From Lucinisca nassula (Eukaryota > Mollusca > Bivalvia > Lucinida > Lucinidae), in NCBI GenBank assembly GCA_963580285.1, contig OY757011.1:117547037-117611036 (forward strand): 64,000 nucleotides of DNA, read 5' to 3'. The notes beneath the pieces were generated by a model. It worked only from the letters and a program-made list of their open reading frames with translations. It had not been told where the DNA came from and did no database searches. Numbering within the stretch: position 1 is the first letter of the stretch; each line of letters begins with the position of its first letter. The translations under genes were made by a program, and so were the position numbers. Positions 12,301-22,876 of the stretch are shown here, piece by piece.

Positions 12301-12350
12301 GTAGAATTCCAATGAGTTTCACATGGAATTCTACATGAGCCTTATAAATA
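12301..12350 (+). promoter_or_regulatory. Putative LTR promoter: inverted repeat plus TATA box
   Basis: GTAGAATTCC and GGAATTCTAC form a perfect 10-bp inverted repeat separated by 14 bp, and end 8 bp before TTATAAATA. This spacing suggests a factor site above a core promoter; function is inferred. Confidence 0.4.
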
Positions 12351-13470
12351 CTTCTCCGGCCGTCGTCCTATCAGACGGAGCAAACAAAAGAATACAAACA
12401 GTGGTTTAGGCGCAGTCACACAGCTTTGGCGAGTGGTAAGTTTATTTTCTATTTTATGTTTTATTTTGTTGCTTCAGAAACAAGTTTTCAGTTTAGCTTC
12501 TCTTTAAGAAGGCTTGGCAGGCTGATCTGAGTCCTATGTTACAGGGCTAGTTCAAGCTTTTTAGGGAAAATTGTTTGACTGTTGGTTATTTTTAACGTTA
12601 TATTGTTTCTGGAGCAACGTGCTATTGTGTCATTTATATATATTGCAAGTGAGCATAAAATGGCATAGATAAATTTGTCCTTTTAAAATTATGATTCGGG
12701 CAGGTCATAAGTATACTTGCTGTTGCATTCTGGCCTCAAAGGGTTATGGATCCGTCCTCACCGAGGCGAAATGTTTTGTGCTCTATATCATGGGTACTAT
12801 CCTCACCAAGGCAATATAGTGAATATGGCAGTATAGCTGTTACAGGTATCATTTAACTAAATGGACACAATGATGTACATGTTTTCTCATCGATGCAACG
12901 TATCTTATGCTCAATATCATGGATACTATCCCCGCCGAGGCAATATAGTGAACATTGCAGAATTAATGTTATATAGGTCTCATTTAATTAAATGCACATA
13001 ATAATATGCGTGTTTCCTCACCGAGGCGATTTAGGATACAGCAGTGTTAATGTAAGAAACATCTCATTTAAATTTGTGGAGCACATCTTGAATATGTCTG
13101 AAGTTAAACTGATGTAAGTTTATGCTGTATTAATGTAAGGACGAAGTTATTTTATATATTTGTTAGGCCACTTCCAGGGTCTAAGTTTGTTTGAAGAAAT
13201 AATGTGTCTTAAAGTGGCACAAGTTTGTGTGTTGAAACTATGTGTCTCTCTTGATTATATTTGCTTCTGTAATGCTATAGCACTATATCATACGGGTAGA
13301 TATGATTTATACAAGCAATAGACGTGTTTATATGCATTGAACAGTAACTAACGACATGTGGTCTCGTATCTGGTATGGGGTTTAACAATACTAGATGGGG
13401 AATCATTTCGTCTGACCATGTGTTTGAGGCATTGTATCTATCATGGGTCATTCTTATTTTAGGCGCCGGT

Positions 13471-13650
13471 AAACCCTATCTACTCGGGGTAAACCCTATC
13501 TATTGGGGTTAAACCCTACCTATTGGCGTGAACCTAACCTACGGGGCGTAGACCCTACCTATGGGGCATAGACCCTACCTACGGGGCATAGACCCTACCT
13601 ACGAGGTGTAGACCCTACCTACGGGGCGTAGACCCTACCTATTGGAAAAT
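13471..13650 (+). repeat. Minisatellite, nine units of exactly 20 bp
   Basis: Nine consecutive 20-bp units follow the form (g/a)accctacctacggggcrta with no indels. The first three are more diverged. It lies inside the candidate LTR. Confidence 0.85.
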
Positions 13651-13948
13651 TATCCAAATACCAGCAGCAGGGTACAACCACACACAATGAGTCGTCGAAG
13701 AGACATCTAGTGTTCTAAGCCAAGCATAGCTAAGTACAAACTTTAATGCAATGAATCTGTGAATAAATCAATAGCTATGGTTCCTTAGATCATACAACTT
13801 TATTTGGATGACTGTGATAATTTCTAGAACTAACATGACACACAGCTCCGATCTAACCGGAAGAAGTGCTTTAGTGATACAAGACTTATCCGGCTTCAGC
13901 CAGTTCTCTTAGTGACCACTGATAGAGTTGATTGAAGTAAATTATTTG

Positions 13949-14004
13949 ACTAGATTTCAGCTTTCCCTGTCGTTTTAATATGGCGGAGTGAGCTGAAATC
14001 TAGT
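13949..14004. repeat. Long perfect hairpin, 14-bp arms
   Basis: ACTAGATTTCAGCT at 13949-13962 pairs with AGCTGAAATCTAGT at 13991-14004 across a 28-nt loop, near the 3' end of the candidate LTR. Confidence 0.75.
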
Positions 14005-14203
14005 TAACTGTTACTGTATATTGTTCTGTCTATCATTGGTGATTAATGTTTTATGTAATGTAATTAAATGTAGGTAACTTATTTAGTGTTCAGTTAGATT
14101 TCAGAGGTCCCTCTCATCATTCTGATCGGTGCCGCTCTTGACCACGTGTGGATACACTGATCTGTGTATTCATACGAGTAATCGGGGGCCGCATCGTAAC
14201 AAT

Positions 14204-15900
14204 AAAAAACAGATTCATTTTCAACACAATTAGGTGTATTTCTGGCCCAAAATATTTATGTAGCCTTAAAGTCTTATCCATCTGCATTTAAGTTCAAGAT
14301 TCTGACTGGTAGTTTGTAGTTCAAATGGGCACCTTGGAAGACTGATCAACCAAATAATCCTTCAGCATCACAGGCAAGTAACCCCAAACATCTAGTTTAA
14401 TACAGGTAATACAATCTAGCCCATGTCACACTTTGATTAAGGCTTGGCCTTTTTATTTACCCTTGTTAATAGAGCACAATAAAAACTGAATGGGCTATAC
14501 CCCAACAATGTCAGTATAGCTTTTCAGTGATTGAAGGCAGGTAATTCCAAATTGGTACATGGAAACCAGCCACTTTCAATCTCAATTGAGATTTAAAGCT
14601 TTCTGTGGTTACCTGCATGTTTCATCACATCAGACTGAAACTAAATGGTTGATGCCAAAGACAAAGTCAAACCCACATCTTATCAGCATTCAGTGCTAAG
14701 AGACTCAAGATGAACAGTCTAACGCGGTCAGCCCTTGAGCCTGTCTTAGATGTCTGCAAGTTTCAGAATGATGCATTAAAAAACGAACTGATTATGTGAT
14801 AGAGATCACATATTTCTGAAAAGACTAATAAAGTAAGATGGCAAAATTCAAAATCACCTGAGATTTTATGCCAGTCTTGGACATCTGCAACTTTTATAAA
14901 CATGTAATGAAAAGTAGACAGCCTATGTTCAAGATACAGTAATCAAATACATTTGTTACAAATCTCATGGATGAGTGACTCCTTCCTTGAAAACCTGCAA
15001 GTCTGACAAAGACTGGTTCGAAATTGAATATGCTATCCTACTGAAAACATTTACCCTACTTGAGCATTAAGGAAAATTTTTGATGCTCAACAGCATGTAA
15101 CTCCATAGCAAATGGTCTGATCTAGCCAAAATTCAAACCTACCGAAGAATTTATATCATCAAATTGTTTTACAGCAAGTTTAACTAAGATCCAACAAAAC
15201 ATGAATCGTACAGGCAATGTCAATGTTTTTCTTTCTTTTTTTTTTATTCAAGGGGAAGTAAATTAAAGGTATATTGTCCAACGTAGCAGAATTTTAAAAC
15301 TTGTCAGTGACTTTATACCTCTATGTACAAGTTTGATAAAGGTCACTCAAAAGCAGAAGCACTATAGACAACATTTTCCCCTACACTTTTTGGAACTCTA
15401 TGGGGAATATCAATGCACACAAAAGAAGCTGACAACAGTAAAAGCAGGAATAATTAATCCTGTAACAACACATTTCCTTGACCTGACATACATTCCTTCC
15501 AAATTCAATCAAAATATCTCAAAAGAGGATCAAAGTTGCAGAGCACATACAGGTTTGTCGATGGACAGACAGATGCCAGGCTGATCACTACATTCTCCAA
15601 AAAATTCGGTTGTGTGATATAAACAGACACACTGCCAGAAAAATGCAGACTTTGAAGCAGTCAGTTTTGATCTTTGGCTTGACTTTTGTGGTCTATCTGG
15701 TGTTTTTTTTTAGCTCTGGCTTACTGAGTTTATTTTTTTAACTAGCTATGAGCCCTTGTTTTATCATAGTAATTTAATTTAAATTGATTTGTATTTTAAT
15801 TTATTCCAATTTACATGTTATTCTGTAATGTTCCACTGTCTGAGTTAGAAAACTTCTAAATAGACGAATAGTTTTAATGTGTTATAAATAATATTAGAAC
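14204..15900. other. Intron sequence without recognised gene
   Basis: Within the intron between exons b and c. Contains diffuse low-identity repeats ('caggcaagtaa', 'tctgcaa') and a short tail resembling a degraded CAAGAG-type 3' end (gatggacagacagatgcc, about 15560). No coding evidence. Confidence 0.45.
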
Positions 15901-16260
15901 CTAGAGTGAAGGTTGGGTCCATGGAACCAGTTTAAGCTCCCCGGTAGTTCTCACTACTGACCGTCCTAAGGCAGTGGTTCTGATGTTGCTTATTTTTAGT
16001 GTAGTTTTTTTTTTATTTCTGGAGGGGCTTTATGTGTTGTTTCTATTAATGGCTGTGTATTATCAATATTATTTTAATTTACCTGTGCCGGTTGCCCTGT
16101 GACCACCTCTTGCAGGGAAGAGGGAGCTGACTGCTGACCTGTATGTGATTTTTCTTTTGTTGTTATTTTAAGCACTTCATTGTTAGTTACTCTCCACCTT
16201 TGTGCCATTGGTAGGCTGTAATCTTTGATTGTGGCTTTTCCAGGGCATCTATTTCTATGA
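15900..16260 (+). repeat. Dispersed repeat shared with 28836-29125
   Basis: 'gtttaagctccccggtrgt...ccactgaccgtyc.aaggcrg' type sequence at about 15928-15980 recurs in diverged form at about 28845-28900. Both continue into T-rich sequence. Probably the 3' part of a retroelement; the family is not recognised with certainty. Confidence 0.4.
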
Positions 16261-16647
16261 AATTTTATAATGATTTGAAATACTATGTAAAATGCATCGC
16301 ACCAACTACTTCATACATCAAATACTTCTTCATTATAGGAAGAAGTTGAATCAACCCTCAGTCTTATTAACATACTGAGCAGACATCAAACTAACCTTTA
16401 TCACATATATTTAGTGTGTCAGTCGTGTTATAAAACAGAGGCATCAATTTAAAACCACAAAAGATGAGAGATAAACAGGAAGATGATAGGAAAATGGCTG
16501 CCAACAAAAATTTCCAAAACAGCTCTCAAGGTGAGATGTACGAAGACAATTATCTGAATTATCACGTGCTGCAACATGTATGATCCCAGGGCATGATTTC
16601 ATCAAAATTTTGGTTACTGTTTTTTGTTGTTGTTGTTTTTTTTTTGA

Positions 16648-16650
<3 letters not shown>

Positions 16651-16696
<46 letters not shown>
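16651..16696. repeat. (TA)23 microsatellite
   Basis: Uninterrupted TA dinucleotides over 46 bp, preceded by a T-rich stretch. Confidence 0.95.
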
Positions 16697-16699
<3 letters not shown>

Positions 16700-16804
16700 T
16701 TTTTTTTCTTTGGCTGAATTTTAAAAGCCACATAGTCTTTTTACCTTAATATGCTAAGAGTAAAATGGTGAAACATGATGGACTTTTAGTAAAAGGTAAC
16801 ATTT

Positions 16805-17125
16805 GTTGGTTGGTTGATTTGGAGCTGAACAGCCAAGTCAACACTATTAGCGTCATTACAAGCTGGTCAATTAACTTAACCGGACTTTTCCTGTGCAGGC
16901 ATAGACCCATCTAAGTGGTTTACCAGAAGAGTAAACATTTTTCTGCCAGACACTGACAACTGCCCATCTTGAATCAGCAGGGGGGGGGAGGGGAGGGGGG
17001 AATGACCACAGAAAAGGTTTCATGATCAATCTCCACAAATGTTGCGAATGTTGCGAGACCTGGAGATTGAACCTGCAGCCTCCTTATCACCAGTTGGATG
17101 AGAATAGGACTAAGCAACTGGGTTG
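16805..17125 (-). mobile_element. SINE-like repeat with tRNA-related head
   Basis: On the minus strand a B-box-like GGTTCAATCTC (17063-17073) lies downstream of an A-box-like segment near 17105. The body shares 'aactgcccmtcttgaatcag' and 'ccyaagtggttwaccag' type blocks with 34555-34790, so this is a dispersed family. A G-rich tract (about 16980-17001) interrupts it. No clear target duplication was found. Confidence 0.45.
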
Positions 17126-17795
17126 TAACTAAAAACTGACAGCATGGCTACTGTGCTTCCAAAAAGGGAAGCTGCTTGTATAAATGTAGCATAAACTGTT
17201 AGACCCAATAGGTATTTTTTTTAAAAAAAAAAGCTATGATATTATGATCTGCTATCTCTGAAATGCTCCATAAGCTAAGTTTAATAATATTGGCAAAAAA
17301 AAATCCTGTGTGTTAGAACACCAAACTCAAAACAGCACCATAACCAAGAACAAAAACAAAATGGTCACAAAATATACAATACTGAAGGGTTGACAGTAAC
17401 TGATACCTGTAAACATCTGAAGTCAGTAGTCTTCCGATGTATTCAATGTAAAACCACATATTTCCAGTCAGTTGTCAATACAAATCACTTTAAATACGTC
17501 CTGTGACTTTATAGAATTGTTTACTGAGAGAAAATGGCCTGATGTAGAATGTGTGGACCAGGAAACAGAGCCAAAATGAACTCAAGTGGTGCAGAGGTTC
17601 ACTGAAAATGAATGGCATGAAAGAGAACCAAAAGTTTATTTCTGCAACTTTCGGTGAAACAAGTTACATGCATATTATACACGAGTGTGTATTAGACACA
17701 GTGAAATATATGTTCCTACATATTATATCAACCCCCATAATCACAATACAATTCACACTCTTATGCTTTACAGAAAAAACCTACAACATCTTTAC

Positions 17796-17937
17796 CATAG
17801 GTTCTTAAAGAAAAATCTGTATCCAGAGCTGCATATCTTTTCTCTTTTCTCTCCTTCTTCAGCACGGATGAGTTCTCCATGGTAATGGAGCAAAAAATCT
17901 CCCCGATTTCTTCTTTCTACTGTTTTTACACATCTTC
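17796..17937 (-). CDS. SET8/KMT5A-like methyltransferase, exon b (N-terminal SET domain)
   Basis: This 142-bp minus-strand exon lies between a tatag acceptor and a gtaaag donor. It holds 2 bases, 46 codons and 2 bases. The peptide includes RGDFLLHYHGELI, matching the conserved SET strand 'GDFVVEYxGELI' with its Y-x-G-E core, and ends GYRFFFKNL. The closing TG joins the T of the next exon to form cysteine, giving the C-V-D-A-T stretch also present in KMT5A. In known SET domains this half builds part of the S-adenosylmethionine and substrate-lysine pocket. Repeat element E0 begins 66 bp upstream of the acceptor in gene orientation. The 22 kb intron on that side is almost entirely repeats. The four exons fit together only in this order, which is strong support. 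Confidence 0.9.
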
Positions 17938-18377
17938 CTATAAATGAAACAAGAAGATATTTGGTCACAAGATTTCTCTATAGCCACAATGCAAAGGTCA
18001 AACAAGACCTGTCTCCAGACAGGGGAGCTTACCGGAAGTCGCGCTTTGACTAGTCGTGCAAAGTCAAATTTTCAGGCCCATAACAGAATCAAAGTCACAA
18101 GGAAAGAATCCAGTGCTATATCAATATTTGGGGCTCACGTATGATTCAAGTCTGCCTTATTAGTATCCCTTTTAATTCAATTTAACCCTTAGACATGAAT
18201 CAACGAATCAAAACATGCCAAATATAAAGGTTCTATCTCAAATGGTCAAGAAGTTATTACAAAGTAGGTCACAGGACCAGGGTCAAGGTCTCACGTCAAA
18301 ACTTTATGAGTGGGAAGGCAATGTCACAAGCAACCTACATGCCAAAGAAGAAAGCTAAAACAGTGAGAAAGTTATGA

Positions 18378-21300
18378 CAAGAGGGCCCAGAGGGCCCTGA
18401 ATCGCTCACCTGAGAATCAGTGTCTCTAGTACATTCTTGGCCCAAGTGCTATCCTAGGTGAAGCTTCATACCAAATATCAAAAACCTGAGCCTTGTGGTT
18501 TCAGAGATGAAGATTTTTAAATATTTTCCCTATATGAGCCTATGAAAAACCAAAGGGCCCCGGGAATGGGGGCATTTTTGGCCCCAGGGCTATAAATTCA
18601 ACAATCTTGGTAGAGGTCCACTAGATGAAGCTTCACGACAAATATCAAAGAACTGAGCCTTGTGGTTTCAGAGAAGAATATTTTTAAAGATTTTCCCTGT
18701 ATAAGCCTATGTAAAACCAAAGGCCCCTGGGGCGGGGGCCTTTTTGGCCCCAGGGCTATGATTTGATCAATCTTGGTAGAGGTCCACTAGGTGAAGCTTC
18801 ACACCAAATATCAAAGACCTGGGCCTAGCGGTTTCAGAGAAGAGGATTTTAAAGATTTTCCCTATATAAGCCTTTGTAAAATCACTGGCCCCGGGGACAT
18901 TTTTAGCCCCAGGGCTATAATTTGAACAATCTTGGTAGACATCCACTAGATGAAGCTTCACACCAAATATCAAAGATCTGAGCCTTGTGGTTTCAGAGAA
19001 GAAGATTTTTAAAGATTTTCCCTGTATAAGCCTATGTAAAACCAAAGGCCCCCGGGGCGGGGCATTTTTGGCCCTAGGGCTATAATTTGAATAAATTTGG
19101 TAGAGGTCCACTAGGTGAAGCTTCACACCAAATATCAAAGACCTGGGCCTTGTGGTTACAGAGAAGAAGATTTTTAAAAATTTTCCCTATATAAGCCTAT
19201 GTAAACCCAAAGGCCCCCGGGGCAGGGCATTTTTGGCCCAAGGGCCATAATTTGAACATTCTTGGTAGAGGTTCACTAGATGAAGCTCCATACCAAATAT
19301 CAAAGACCTGGGCCTTTCCGTTTCAGAGAAGAAGATTTTTAAAGATTTTCCCTGCAAAAGCCTATGTAAAACCAAAGGCCCCCCAGGAGGGGGCATTTTT
19401 TGCCCTAGGGCTATAATTTGAACACTCTTGGTAGAGGCCCACTAGGTGAAGCTTCACACCAAATATCAAAGACCTGGGCCTTGTGGTTTCAGAGAAGAAG
19501 ATTTTTAAAGATTTTCCCTATATAAGCCTATGTAAATCCAAAGGCCCCCGGGGCAGGGGCATTTCTGGCCCAAGGGCCATAATTTGAACAACGTTGGTAG
19601 AGGTCCACTAGATGAAGCTTCACACCAAATATAGAAGACATGGGCCTTTCGGGTTCAGAGAAGAAGATTTTTAAAGATTTTCCCTGTATAAGCCTATGTA
19701 AAACCAAAGGCCCAAGGGGCGGGGGTATTTTTGGCCCTAGGGCTATAATTTTAACAATCTTGGTAGAGATCCACAAGGTGAAGCTTCACGCCAAATATCA
19801 AAGACCTGGGCCTTGTGGTTTCAGAGAAGAAGATTTTTAAAGATTTTCCCTATATAAGCCCATGTAAATCCATAGGCCCCCGGGGCAGGGGCATTTCTGG
19901 CCCAAGGGCCATAATTTGAACCATCTTGGTAGAGGTCCACTAGATGAAGCTTCACACCAAATATAGAAGACCTAAGCCTTTTTGTTTCAGAGAAGAAGAT
20001 TTTTAAAGATTTTCCAATAATAAGCCTATGTAAAACCAAAGACCCCCGGGGCGGGGGTATTTTTTTGCCTAGGGCTTTAATTTTAACAATCTTGGTAGAG
20101 GTCCACTAGGTAAAGCTTCACACCAAATATCAAAGACCTGGGCCTTGTGGTTTCAGAGAAGAAGATTTTTAAAAAAAAATACCCTATATAAGCCTATGTA
20201 AACCCAAAGGCCCCCGGGGCGGGGGCATTTCTGGCCCAAGGGCCATAATTTGAACAATCTTGGTAGAGGTCCACTAGATGAAGCTTCATACCAAATATCA
20301 AAGACCTGGGCCTTGTGGTTTCAGAGAAGAAGATTTTAAAGATTTTCCCTGTATAAGCCTATGTAAAACCAAAGGCCCTTGGGGCGGGGGGCCTTTTTGG
20401 CCCCAGAGCTATGATTTGATCAATCTTGGTAGAGGTCCACTAGGTGAAGCTTCACACCAAATATCAAAGACCTGGGCATTGCGGTTTCAGAGAAGAAGAT
20501 TTTTAAAGATTTTCCCTCTATATAAGCCTATGTAAAATCACTGGCCCCCGGGGCGGGGGCAATTTTAGCCCCAGGGCTATAATTTGAACAATCTTGGTAG
20601 ACATCCACTAGATGAAGCTTCACACCAAATATCAAAGATCTGAGCCTTGTGGTTTCAGAGAAATTTTTTTTTAAAGATTTTCCCTGTATAAGCCTATGTA
20701 AAACCAAAGGCCCCCGGGGCAGGGCATTTTTGGCCCTAGGGCTATAATTTGAACAATCTTGGTAGAGGTCCACTAGGTGAAGCTTCACACCAAATATCAA
20801 AGACCTGGGCCTTGTGGTTTCAGAGAAGAAGATTTTTAAAGATTTTCCCTATATAAGCCTATGTAAATCCAAAGGCCCCCGGGGCATGGGCATTTCTGGC
20901 CCAAGGGCCATAATTTGAACAATCTTGGTAGAGGCCCACTAGATGAAGCTTCACACCAAATATAGAAGACCTGGGCCTTTCAGTTACAGAGAAGAAGATT
21001 TTTAAAGATTTTCCCTGTATAAGCCTATGTAAAACCAAAGGCCCCTGGGGCGGGGGCCTTTTTGGCCCCAGGGCTATGATTTGAACAATCTTGGTAGAGG
21101 TCCACTAGATGAAGCTTCACACCAAATATCAAAGACCTGGGCCTTGTGGTTTCAGAGAAAAAGATTTTAAAGATTTTCCCTATATAAGCCTATGTAAACC
21201 CAAAGGCCCCCGGGGCGGGGGCATTTCTGGCCCAAGGGCCATAATTTGAACATTCTTAGTAGAGGTCCACTAGATGAAGCTCCATACCACATATTGAAGA

Positions 21301-22583
21301 CCTGGGCCTTTCTGTTTCAGAGAAGAAGATTTTTAAAGATTTTCCCTGTATAGGCCTATGTATAACCAAAGGCCCCCCGGGAGGGGGCAGTTTTGGCCCT
21401 AGGGCTATAATTTGAACAATCTTGGTAGAGGTCCACTAGGTGAAGCTTCACACCAAATATCAAAGACCTGGGCCTTGTGGTTTCAGAGAAGAAGATTTTT
21501 AAAGATTTTCCCTATATAAGCCTATGTAAATCCAAAGGCCCCCGGAGCAGGGGCATTTCTGGCCCAAGGGCCATAATTTGAACAATCTTGGTAGAGGTCC
21601 ACTAGATGAAGCTTCACACCAAATATAGAAGACCTGGGCCTTTCGGTTTCAGAGAAGAAGATTTTTAAAGATTTTCCCTGTATAAGCCTATGTAAAACCA
21701 AAGGCCCAAGGGGCGGGGGTATTTTTGGCCCTTGGGCTATAATTTTAACAATCTTGGTAGAGGTCCACTTGGTGAAGCTGCAAACCAAATATCAAAGACC
21801 TGGGCCTTGTGGTTTCAGAGAAGAAGATTTTTAAAGATTTTCCCTATATAAGCCTATGTTAATCCAAAGGCCCCCGGGGCAGGGGCATTTCTGGCCCAAG
21901 GGCCTTAATTTGAACAAACTTGGTAGAGGTCCACTAGATGAAGCTTCACACCAAATATAGAAGACCTGGGCCTTTCGGTTTCAGAGAAGAAGATTTTTAA
22001 AGATTTTCCCTGTATACGCCTATGTAAAACCAAAGGCCCGCAGGGCGGGGGTATTTTTGGCCCTAGGGCTATAATTTTAACAATCTTGGTAGAGGTCCAC
22101 TAGGTGAAGCTTCACACCAAATATCAAAGACCTGGGCCTTGTGGTTTCAGAGAAGAAGATTTTTAAAGATTTTCCCTATATAAGCCTATGTAAACCCGAA
22201 GGCCCCCGGGGCGGGGGCATTTCTGGCCCAAGGGCCATAATTTGAACAATCTTGGTAGAGGTCTACTAGATGAAGCTTCATACCAAATATCAAAGACCTG
22301 GGCCTTGCGGTTTCAGAGAAGAAGATTTTTAAAGTTTTCATTTTAAAAATCTATTTTTAGCTCCTGTGACCTAGATGTGCAATGGACCTGAACCATTTGA
22401 ACGACTTTGAAAGGGGACCACCTAAGGATCATTCCTGTGAAGTTTGGTTAAAATCCAATCAGTGGTTTAGGAGGAGATGTCGTTTGAAGAAAAAGTTTAC
22501 GCACGCACACACGCACGCACACACCCACGACGGACAAAAAGTGATCCCAAAAGCTCACCTTGTCACTACGTGACAGGTGAGCT
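18378..22583 (+). mobile_element. E3: CAAGAG element with about 24 units of 165 bp
   Basis: It starts CAAGAGGGCCC-aga-GGGCCCT then GAATCGCTCACCTGAG. It ends with an acgcacgc microsatellite (22498-22530) and the hairpin at 22552-22583, arms AGCTCACCTtGTCAC and GTGACAGGTGAGCT around tac. The core is about 24 units of about 165 bp ('gatgaagcttcacaccaaat', 'cagagaagaagatttttaaa'). It interrupts E0 at a 'gttatga/taaagtagg' site without an evident target duplication. The open minus-strand frames inside ('FGVKLHLVDLYQD') are repeat translation, not a gene. Confidence 0.85.
19114..22270 (+). repeat. Dimeric higher-order pattern (A/B units, about 331 bp) inside E3
   Basis: Units alternate between type A ('ctaggtgaagcttcacacca', 'tatcaaagacc', 'ccttgtggtttc', 'ctatataagcc') and type B ('ctagatgaagcttcacacca', 'tatagaagacc', 'cctttcggtttc', 'ctgtataagcc'). 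The alternation implies expansion of a dimer rather than single units. Confidence 0.65.
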
Positions 22584-22876
22584 AATAAAGTAGGTTGCAG
22601 GTCAAGGGTCAAAGTCACAGATCAATTTTTTTTTTTTGCATGAGTGGGAAGGCAATGTGACAAGGAACCTACATGCCAAATATGAAGACTATGTCAAATG
22701 GTTAAATATTTATGATAAAGTAGGTCAAAGGTCCAGGGTCAAGGTGACAGGTCAAAGTTTTTTGTATGAGTGGTAAGGTGATGTCACAAGGAAACCACAT
22801 GCCAAATATGAAGGCTCTATCTCAAATGGTTACAAAGTTATGATAAACTAGAATTTGTTTTTCTACAAAAACACAG

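Larger units (their letters stand above)
11975..14201 (+). mobile_element. Candidate solo LTR (or LTR-like terminal-repeat element), 2.2 kb
   Basis: It begins TGTTACGAT and ends ATCGTAACA, a perfect 9-bp inverted terminal pair with TG...CA ends. Flanking 5-mers are ataat and ataaa (4 of 5 match), compatible with an aged target duplication. Inside are a TATA box (TTATAAATA, about 12342-12350), a GC-richer segment that could hold a start site, a GTAAG splice-donor-like site (about 12435) and an AATAAA at about 13762. It also holds two to three imperfect 155-bp repeats (12740-13080) and a 20-bp minisatellite. No internal coding region or second LTR is seen. A large terminal-inverted DNA element is the alternative. 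Confidence 0.45.

Noticed and set aside
18767..21788. Minus-strand frames of 69-123 residues repeating F-G-V-K-L-H-L-V-D-L-Y-Q
   Set aside because: They are translation of the 165-bp E3 units; length comes from unit size not being a multiple of a stop-containing frame, and there is no start, splice or family support. The same holds at 43494-43766 and 51621-51893.
22498..22540. Telomere-like or origin sequence
   Set aside because: The acgcac repeats are the element's tail microsatellite, repeated in other families at the same relative place.
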